Translations under genes and position numbers: made by a program | Notes under the pieces: model-generated | Told to the model about the DNA's origin: nothing | Database searches by the model: none | What the model saw: the letters and a program-made list of their open reading frames with translations, nothing else | Origin: Flemingiibacterium sp045649205 | GTDB taxonomy: Bacteria; Bacillota; Clostridia; Oscillospirales; CAG-272 | Reading direction: 5' to 3' | Length of the DNA: 11,971 nt | Assembly (NCBI GenBank): GCA_045649205.1 | Contig: JAZRPJ010000224.1 | Span: 1 to 11,971, forward strand | Part shown: in pieces, positions 6,685-11,971 of the stretch | Numbering within the stretch: the stretch's first letter is position 1 | How the letters are laid out: every line of letters begins with the position of its first letter

Positions 6685-6713
6685 TTCAGTGACCTAATAT
6701 ATTATACACTGAA
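6685..6713. promoter_or_regulatory. Candidate operator: 7-bp inverted repeat straddling the -10 box
   Basis: TTCAGTG (6685-6691) and CACTGAA (6707-6713) are perfect inverted copies separated by 15 bases that contain the -10 hexamer. The half-site centres are 22 bases apart, about two helical turns, as expected for a dimeric regulator on one DNA face. One half lies upstream of the transcription start, so it cannot work as an RNA hairpin from this promoter. Confidence 0.5.
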
Positions 6714-6729
6714 AATGCTATTTTGTCAA
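6701..6729 (-). promoter_or_regulatory. Perfect sigma-A promoter of the small lipoprotein gene
   Basis: On the minus strand TTGACA (6729-6724), exactly 17 bases, then TATAAT (6706-6701): a full consensus match. The start would be near 6694, leaving a leader of about 37 bases. The -35 starts only nine bases after the tRNA-Arg CCA end. Confidence 0.92.
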
Positions 6730-6737
6730 GATAAAAA

Positions 6738-6814
6738 TGGCCCGCTCGACAGGATTCGAACCTGCGACCATCGGAATCGGAATCCGGTACTCTATCCAGC
6801 TGAGCTACGAGCGG
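6738..6814 (-). tRNA. tRNA-Arg (anticodon CCG)
   Basis: Acceptor CCGCTCG pairs perfectly with CGAGCGG, followed by discriminator G and an encoded CCA (minus strand 6740-6738). D stem is GCTC/GAGT. The anticodon loop is TTCCGAT, with anticodon CCG at 6780-6778. T arm is GCAGG-TTCGAAT-CCTGT. The anticodon stem CCGGA/TCCGA has a C-A mismatch at its outermost pair (27-43). Reads the Arg codon CGG. No hairpin terminator follows, so transcripts may run on into the small lipoprotein gene. Confidence 0.95.
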
Positions 6815-6852
6815 CTATTCACGGTAAGCATTAACTGAAACCGACACTCTAT

Positions 6853-6881
6853 ATTATACCATCTTTGAGCCGAAAAGTAAA
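6853..6881 (-). promoter_or_regulatory. Promoter of tRNA-Arg
   Basis: On the minus strand TTTACT (6881-6876), 17 bases, then TATAAT (6858-6853) preceded by TGG (extended -10). The start is near 6846, about 32 bases before the mature tRNA. Confidence 0.8.
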
Positions 6882-7045
6882 GCATATGCAAATAATTTCA
6901 AACTAAATCGGCAAGTTGCACAAATATAGGTGTCGCCTTTTGGCATATTTGATAGGCTAAAAATAGGTGGTACGAAAAGCAGGATTATTTTACTTAAAAT
7001 AACACATTTTTTCGCGGTTTATGCTGAAAAAATTTCGATTTTGCA
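6882..7045. other. A/T-rich spacer between divergent tRNA-Arg and recJ promoters
   Basis: With its flanking promoters this makes a gene-free stretch of about 315 bases (6815-7129). The core holds no reading frame with a ribosome binding site. The only structure I see is an all-A/T inverted repeat, TTATTTT (6985-6991) and AAAATAA (6996-7002), which has little weight in such composition. Nothing else is supported. Confidence 0.5.
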
Positions 7046-7074
7046 TAGACAACACCGATTATTTGTGATATAAT
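7046..7074 (+). promoter_or_regulatory. Sigma-A promoter of the recJ-rel-dtd operon
   Basis: TAGACA (7046-7051, five of six), 17-base spacer, TATAAT (7069-7074). The start is near 7081, leaving a leader of about 49 bases. No other promoter is apparent before rel or dtd. Confidence 0.82.
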
Positions 7075-7129
7075 AATATAATAAGGTAATTATACTCTTT
7101 TCAGAGCTGCGAAAGGAACGGTTTCGGCA

Positions 7130-9199
7130 ATGCTGATACACGCATCAAAAAATAAAATATGGCAGCTTGCTCCGAGCTGTTCCGAAGATTCGGCGGCAAA
7201 TGTGGGTACTGTCCTCGGTGTTTCCCGTACAATGGCACGCCTTCTCGCGGTAAGAGGTCACGATACACCGGAAAAGGCAAAAAGCTTCATTTCAAAGGAT
7301 AAGGAGCTGCTCCACGATCCTTTTCTGCTTTGCGATATGGATAAAGCCGTGGATAGAATCTGTCTTGCACTTACTAAGGGAGAAAAAATTGTAGTTTACG
7401 GTGATTATGACGTTGACGGTGTTACATCGGTAACCACTGTATATACTTATCTTGCCGAAAAAGGTGCTAATGCCGCGTATTATATTCCAAACCGAATCGG
7501 TGAAGGATACGGCATAAATATAGATGCACTTAGGAGCTTTGCTCACAGCGGATGCAACCTCATGATAACTGTTGACACCGGCATTACCGCGGTGGAAGAA
7601 ATCGAAGAGGCGGCTAAATTGGGGCTTGATGTCGTAGTTACCGATCACCATGAGTGCGGTCCAGAAATCCCGAGAGCTGCGGCTGTTGTAAATCCTTGCC
7701 GTCCGAACTGCGATTATCCTTTCCCACACCTTGCGGGTGTAGGCGTGGCGTTTAAGCTTATATGCGCTCTTGAAATGAGGCTTTCGGGAAAATCCATGTA
7801 TGACTCCGTGATGAGTGTTGCCCCGAAATACTGCGAATTTGCCGCTATCGGTACGATCGCCGATGTAATGCCTCTGACCGACGAAAACCGTGTTATTGTC
7901 AGTTACGGCTTAGGTCTGCTTGAAAATACAAAGAATATCGGACTTCAATCGCTGATGAAGGCTTCTGGTCTTATCGCCTTTGATGCCGACGGCAGACAGA
8001 TAAAGAAAAAAATAACTTCATCGTCGGTGGGCTTCACTATTGCACCCAGAATTAACGCCGCAGGCAGAATTGCAAGTGCGGAATTTGCGGTTGAGCTTTT
8101 TCTTACTGAGGATCCATGCCGTGCGGAGGAGCTTGCCGCAGAGCTTTGCGAAATCAACCGCCGCCGTCAGATGCAGGAAAGCAGCATAGCCGAGGAGGCG
8201 GATGCCAAGATCGAAAAGCTCTGCTTTGAAGATGATTATGTCATGGTTCTTGATGATGACAAGTGGCATAACGGCGTTATAGGAATAGTTTGTTCACGTC
8301 TTACGGAAAAGTATAATCTCCCGTCTATTCTTATCAGCTTTGAGCAGAACAGGGACGGTGAGCCTAAAGATACGGATATTGGAAAGGGGTCGGGACGCTC
8401 AATTCCGGGACTAAATCTTTTTGAGGCGCTTAAGGCTTGTTCGCATCTTCTCACCAAGTACGGTGGGCATGAGCTTGCGGCAGGACTGTCCATTGAACGC
8501 AAAAATCTGGAGGAATTCAGACGCGCCATAAACAAATATGCGGCAGATAATCTTAAAAACAGTGAGCTTTTACGTCCTGTCGATATAGATATGCTGATAA
8601 ATCCTGAGGAAATAACCGGCAGATTTGCCGAAGAGCTGTATCTTCTTGAGCCTTACGGAACATCCAATCCTCAGCCGATATTTGAATCGGACAGAATGAT
8701 AATTACGGATATTATCCCTCTCTCCGGCGGAAAACATACAAAGCTTATACTTAAAGCGCCTACATCGAAGCAGACCTTTACTGCTCTCTTTTTTGGGGTT
8801 GCCGCTGACGAGTTTTCTTTTAAAGTCGGGGAGGGCGTTGACATAGTCTATAACCTTGATATAAACGATTTCAGAGGGCGTCGGGAAGTTCAGATTCTCC
8901 TTCGTGACATACGCCCCTCCTGGGTAAACAATCCCCCTGTGCGTGACGATTTCGTAAAGCTTTACACATATCTTAAATCGGCAGGATTTTCCATGAGTAT
9001 TTCGGGCATATCCGAGCTTGCCGAAATTCTCATAATGCCGTGCGACACTTTAGCGGCAGTAATTGACATTTTTGCCGAGCTTAATATACTTAATGTCAAG
9101 TGCGGTGAATATTTAGAGCTTACCGTAATACCGACAAAAGGCAAGATCCCCCTTGAATCTTCGGGAATTTACGCCTCAATTCTTAACGCCGCCAACTGA
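7130..9199 (+). CDS. recJ: Single-stranded-DNA-specific exonuclease RecJ
   Basis: 689 residues. RecJ degrades single-stranded DNA 5' to 3' and acts in recombination repair, mismatch repair and rescue of stalled forks. The DHH phosphoesterase motifs are present in order: DYDVDG at 92-97, DTG after it, DHH at 172-174, AAIGTIADVMPL, then PRINAAGR. The DHHA1 domain follows, with HNGVIGIVCSRL and the GGH motif (G445-H447). These residues bind the two metal ions and the phosphate. The C-terminal extension beyond about 560 is usual for Bacillota RecJ; the length lies between the Escherichia coli and Bacillus subtilis proteins. The start ATG follows AAAGGAA by about 11 bases, and the N terminus aligns with the usual KIWQLA-type opening. 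First gene of an operon; rel begins 39 bases after it. Confidence 0.97.
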   Translation: MLIHASKNKIWQLAPSCSEDSAANVGTVLGVSRTMARLLAVRGHDTPEKAKSFISKDKELLHDPFLLCDMDKAVDRICLALTKGEKIVVYGDYDVDGVTSVTTVYTYLAEKGANAAYYIPNRIGEGYGINIDALRSFAHSGCNLMITVDTGITAVEEIEEAAKLGLDVVVTDHHECGPEIPRAAAVVNPCRPNCDYPFPHLAGVGVAFKLICALEMRLSGKSMYDSVMSVAPKYCEFAAIGTIADVMPLTDENRVIVSYGLGLLENTKNIGLQSLMKASGLIAFDADGRQIKKKITSSSVGFTIAPRINAAGRIASAEFAVELFLTEDPCRAEELAAELCEINRRRQMQESSIAEEADAKIEKLCFEDDYVMVLDDDKWHNGVIGIVCSRLTEKYNLPSILISFEQNRDGEPKDTDIGKGSGRSIPGLNLFEALKACSHLLTKYGGHELAAGLSIERKNLEEFRRAINKYAADNLKNSELLRPVDIDMLINPEEITGRFAEELYLLEPYGTSNPQPIFESDRMIITDIIPLSGGKHTKLILKAPTSKQTFTALFFGVAADEFSFKVGEGVDIVYNLDINDFRGRREVQILLRDIRPSWVNNPPVRDDFVKLYTYLKSAGFSMSISGISELAEILIMPCDTLAAVIDIFAELNILNVKCGEYLELTVIPTKGKIPLESSGIYASILNAAN

Positions 9200-9224
9200 T
9201 CGGCGAAAGTCTTATTTTACAAAA

Positions 9225-9238
9225 GAAAGGCTACTTTC
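9225..9238 (+). promoter_or_regulatory. Ribosome binding site of rel within a small hairpin
   Basis: GAAAGG (9225-9230) is the Shine-Dalgarno sequence for ATG 9239. GAAAG (9225-9229) can pair with CTTTC (9234-9238) over a GCTA loop, which would hide it. GAAAGT at 9205-9210 could instead pair with ACTTTC (9233-9238) and free it. The stems are short. Confidence 0.35.
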
Positions 9239-11482
9239 ATGACTGACGATAATAAAAAAATCCAAGGTGATTCCGAATATAACTATGATGCCATATCTGA
9301 TCTCATAAATATGCTTGAGAGAACGGGCAAGAAGTATGATATACCCAAGATAAAGCGCGCTTTCAGGTGGGCTGACAGGCTTCATGCCGGACAGTTCCGT
9401 GTAAGCGGTGATCCTTATATTTCTCACCCTATTGCCGTTGCGGAGATCGTTGCGGGGCTTGAGCTTGATACGGATTCTATTTGTGCCGCGCTTCTTCACG
9501 ATACGGTCGAAGACTGCTCCGACCAGGTGGACTGTGAGGCAATAAGGAAGGATTTCGGCGAAGATGTGGCGATGCTTGTGGATGGTCTTACAAAACTTGT
9601 GCAGTTCCAGATCGAGGACAAGGAAGAGGAGGAGATTGAGAATCTTCGAAAAATGTTCCTTGCCATGAGCCGGGACATCCGTGTTATTTTCATTAAGCTT
9701 TGCGACAGGCTTCACAACATGCGTACACTTGATGCGAAGCCCGAAGCGAAGAGAAGGGTTACAGCCCTTGAAACCATGCACGTCTATGCACCTCTCGCCC
9801 ACCGTCTTGGTATGCAGAGAATCAAGCAGGAGCTTGAACGGCACGCGCTCTCCTATCTTGATCCCATCGGTTTTGAGGAAGTACAGGTCGATATCGAAAA
9901 AAAATACGGAAATAACATCAATTTTATAGAAACCGCAAAGGAGAACGTTTCAGCAAAGCTGAACGAGTACAATATAAAATTCTCCCTTGAGGGTCGTGTC
10001 AAGTCCACCTATTCCATCTACAAAAAGATGTACAATCAGAACAAGAGCTTCGATGAGATATATGACTTCTACGCTATCCGCATAATTGTTGATACCGAGC
10101 TTGAGTGTTATACTGTCCTCGGTATTATCCATGAGATATATAAGTCGCTTCCGGGCAGATTCAAGGACTATATTTCCACTCCGAAGCCCAATATGTACCG
10201 TTCACTTCATACAACGGTCATCGGTCGCGACGGTATCCCCTTTGAGGTTCAGATAAGGACCTGGGATATGCACCACATTGCCGAATATGGTGTGGCTGCA
10301 CACTGGAAATACAAATCCGGCTCGACCAGCCGAGAGGATATTGATAAGAAGCTTCAGTGGGTTGCGAAGCTTCTTGACTCCGATTCTGACATGCACGATT
10401 CTGATGAGTTTATGCGCACCCTTAAGATCGATATGTTCCACGACGAAATTTTCGTCTTCACGCCGAAGGGCGATGTAATTGCACTGCCGCAGGGAGCAAA
10501 TCTTGTTGATTTTGCTTACGCTATTCATTCAGAAATCGGAAACAAGCTTGTGGGCGCAAAGATCAACGGTGCTATTGCCACTATCGACACTTCGCCGAAG
10601 AACGGTGATATTGTAGAAATCATAACCTCCGGAGCTTCCAGAGGCCCCAGCCGTGACTGGCTTAAGATGGTTAAAACCGGTGAGGCGAGAGGAAAGATAC
10701 GTCAGTGGTTCAAGCGCGAGATGCGTGCGGACAATATTATTGTCGGCAAGGCGGAAATTGAGCGTGAGCTTAAGAAATATAACCGTGTCTACACCGAGTC
10801 ACAGCTTGAAGAGATCGCCTCTGCTGTAAGTCAGCGAATCGGCATACAGTCAGCGGAGGACCTTTACAACACTATCGGCTACGGTGGATTATCCATAACC
10901 AAGATCGCAAATAAGCTTCGCGACGAGTTTGAACGGGTCACTGCTACAGAGGAAGAGGTTAAGCCTATCACTGAGGCATCCCAGATCAAGACTGTAGATA
11001 AGCCTCATACTCATTCCCAGGGCGGAATTATTATCGACGGTCAGGAGGGGTGTGCGGTTAAATTCGCGAAATGCTGTAATCCTTTGCCCGGAGATAATGT
11101 TGTGGGCTTTATTACAAAGGGATTCGGAGTTTCTATCCATAAATCCGACTGCCCCAATGTAATTTCCGGAATGAAGCGCGATGCCGACCGTGATCGCTTT
11201 GTAAGCGCATGGTGGGATGTTGGCGCAGGACTTGACAGAAGCTCTTATGAGGCATTTATACAAATTTACTGCAAGGACACCATTGGGCTTCTCGCAGAAG
11301 TTACCGTGGCTCTTGCAGACATGAGAGTTTCAATTATATCCATCAACACGCAGAAATGTCAAGGGGACTCTACGATAATAAATTTAAGTATATCATGTAA
11401 AAATACAGACCACGTCAACTCCATCGTTTCAAGACTTAAAACTATAAACGGAATTATAGATGTGGTACGCGGATTTGCGTGA
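9239..11482 (+). CDS. rel: Bifunctional (p)ppGpp synthetase/hydrolase Rel
   Basis: 747 residues, close to Bacillus subtilis Rel. It makes (p)ppGpp from ATP and GTP/GDP during amino-acid starvation on the ribosome, and hydrolyses it otherwise. Domains in order: HD hydrolase (about 45-195) with H63, the HD pair H87-D88 and E91-D92; synthetase (about 240-360) with YRSLHTTV and the RFKD motif at 307-310. The RxKD form marks bifunctional Rel, unlike the ExDD form of synthetase-only RelA. Next come TGS (about 401-464), a helical region, a zinc-finger region with CC at 612-613, H634 and C638, and a C-terminal ACT domain (about 668-747). Catalytic motifs look intact, so both activities are expected. 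GAAAGG is eight bases before the ATG. dtd follows after 22 bases. Confidence 0.97.
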   Translation: MTDDNKKIQGDSEYNYDAISDLINMLERTGKKYDIPKIKRAFRWADRLHAGQFRVSGDPYISHPIAVAEIVAGLELDTDSICAALLHDTVEDCSDQVDCEAIRKDFGEDVAMLVDGLTKLVQFQIEDKEEEEIENLRKMFLAMSRDIRVIFIKLCDRLHNMRTLDAKPEAKRRVTALETMHVYAPLAHRLGMQRIKQELERHALSYLDPIGFEEVQVDIEKKYGNNINFIETAKENVSAKLNEYNIKFSLEGRVKSTYSIYKKMYNQNKSFDEIYDFYAIRIIVDTELECYTVLGIIHEIYKSLPGRFKDYISTPKPNMYRSLHTTVIGRDGIPFEVQIRTWDMHHIAEYGVAAHWKYKSGSTSREDIDKKLQWVAKLLDSDSDMHDSDEFMRTLKIDMFHDEIFVFTPKGDVIALPQGANLVDFAYAIHSEIGNKLVGAKINGAIATIDTSPKNGDIVEIITSGASRGPSRDWLKMVKTGEARGKIRQWFKREMRADNIIVGKAEIERELKKYNRVYTESQLEEIASAVSQRIGIQSAEDLYNTIGYGGLSITKIANKLRDEFERVTATEEEVKPITEASQIKTVDKPHTHSQGGIIIDGQEGCAVKFAKCCNPLPGDNVVGFITKGFGVSIHKSDCPNVISGMKRDADRDRFVSAWWDVGAGLDRSSYEAFIQIYCKDTIGLLAEVTVALADMRVSIISINTQKCQGDSTIINLSISCKNTDHVNSIVSRLKTINGIIDVVRGFA

Positions 11483-11490
11483 TATCAGTC

Positions 11491-11496
11491 AGGAGA
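11491..11496 (+). promoter_or_regulatory. Ribosome binding site deciding the dtd start
   Basis: AGGAGA ends eight bases before ATG 11505. This favours that start over the in-frame ATG at 11460, which lies inside rel and would add 15 residues not found in the family. Confidence 0.85.
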
Positions 11497-11504
11497 TAAA
11501 CAAA

Positions 11505-11954
11505 ATGAAAGCAGTACTTCAAAGATGTACCGGCGCCTCGGTTATTGCCGACGGTGAGCCGGCAGGGAAGATAAACGGCGGACTCTTTATACTTCTCGGA
11601 GTCATGAAAGGTGACGAAGAAAAGGATGCGGTGCTTCTTGCAGAAAAAATAAGTAAGCTGCGGATTTTCGATGATGGGGACGGGAAACTCAATCTTTCCG
11701 TCAAGGATGTTTTGGGCGAAGCACTTGTAGTGTCCAACTTCACCCTGGGAGCTGACTACAAAAAAGGGAACAGACCTGATTATTTTGCTTCCGAAGTTCC
11801 GGCGAGAGCAAATGAGCTTTACGAATTTTTCTGCGAGGAGCTTAGAAAGCGAGAGATCCATACCGAAACCGGAGTATTCGGTGCGGATATGAAAATATCC
11901 CTTTCTGCCGACGGTCCGGTAACAATAACCATGGACAGCACGGTTTTACGCTGA
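11505..11954 (+). CDS. dtd: D-aminoacyl-tRNA deacylase
   Basis: 149 residues, the usual length for the family. The enzyme removes D-amino acids (and glycine mischarged on tRNA-Ala) from tRNA, keeping them out of proteins. The start MKAVLQRC matches the family's MKAVVQRV opening. Further motifs are LRIFDDGDGKLNLS (52-65), the active-site motif SNFT ending in T80, FGADMKISL near 126-134, and the GPVT motif with the cis-proline near the C terminus. SNFT replaces the commoner SQFT; the threonine is kept. Last gene of the visible operon; only 17 bases follow its stop in the window, so a terminator cannot be judged. Confidence 0.95.
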   Translation: MKAVLQRCTGASVIADGEPAGKINGGLFILLGVMKGDEEKDAVLLAEKISKLRIFDDGDGKLNLSVKDVLGEALVVSNFTLGADYKKGNRPDYFASEVPARANELYEFFCEELRKREIHTETGVFGADMKISLSADGPVTITMDSTVLR

Positions 11955-11971
11955 AAATTTCTCGGTTCTGC

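Noticed and set aside
6961..6985. GGTGGTACGA, reminiscent of a T-box antiterminator core
   Set aside because: No specifier stem, terminator or matching downstream gene is present, recJ is not a T-box target, and the site lies upstream of the recJ promoter.
9212..9844. 210-residue minus-strand reading frame opposite rel
   Set aside because: Antisense to the conserved HD domain of Rel; no start signals or motifs.
11460..11504. Longer dtd start overlapping the end of rel
   Set aside because: The family begins at MKAV, and AGGAGA is correctly spaced only for ATG 11505.

Overview
The window looks like a chromosomal segment from a Gram-positive, low-to-moderate GC Clostridia-type bacterium (Bacillota). 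An Oscillospirales/Ruminococcaceae-like gut or rumen organism is my best guess. The grounds are the recJ-rel-dtd gene order, strong AGGAGG-type ribosome binding sites, near-consensus sigma-A promoters (TTGACA-17-TATAAT), tRNA genes that encode their CCA ends, several MKK-type lipoprotein signal peptides, and a bacterial serpin. The taxon is an inference; no rRNA or other marker fixes it.

Left part (1-3300, minus strand): a two-gene operon of paralogous lipoproteins with alpha/beta-hydrolase (acetyl-xylan-esterase / dienelactone-hydrolase-like) domains. It is driven from a strong promoter at 3263-3291, with a perfect inverted repeat at the predicted transcription start. The upstream paralogue has a classic GISWGG nucleophile elbow. 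The downstream one has GISSGA and about 115 extra C-terminal residues. Divergently, from a back-to-back consensus promoter (3319-3347), runs an aldo/keto reductase with two C-terminal [4Fe-4S] motifs.

Middle (4500-6830): a tRNA-Asp/tRNA-Thr operon with a perfect extended promoter and a strong terminator. It converges on a minus-strand block: tRNA-Arg(CCG), then a small unknown lipoprotein with a perfect consensus promoter straddled by a 7-bp inverted repeat, a terminator, and then a lipoprotein serpin. The serpin is full length, and its reactive-centre loop predicts Thr-Gly at P1-P1'.

Right part (6830-11971, plus strand): a spacer of about 315 bases with divergent promoters, then a housekeeping operon. 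It encodes recJ (single-strand exonuclease), rel (bifunctional ppGpp synthetase/hydrolase) and dtd (D-aminoacyl-tRNA deacylase). The apt gene that lies between recJ and relA in Bacillus subtilis is absent here.

I see no mobile element, CRISPR array, phage gene or defence system. The most interesting material is the set of four exported lipoproteins (two esterase-like, one serpin, one unknown) and the candidate operators in their promoters. It suggests a regulated cell-surface function but does not prove a new system.
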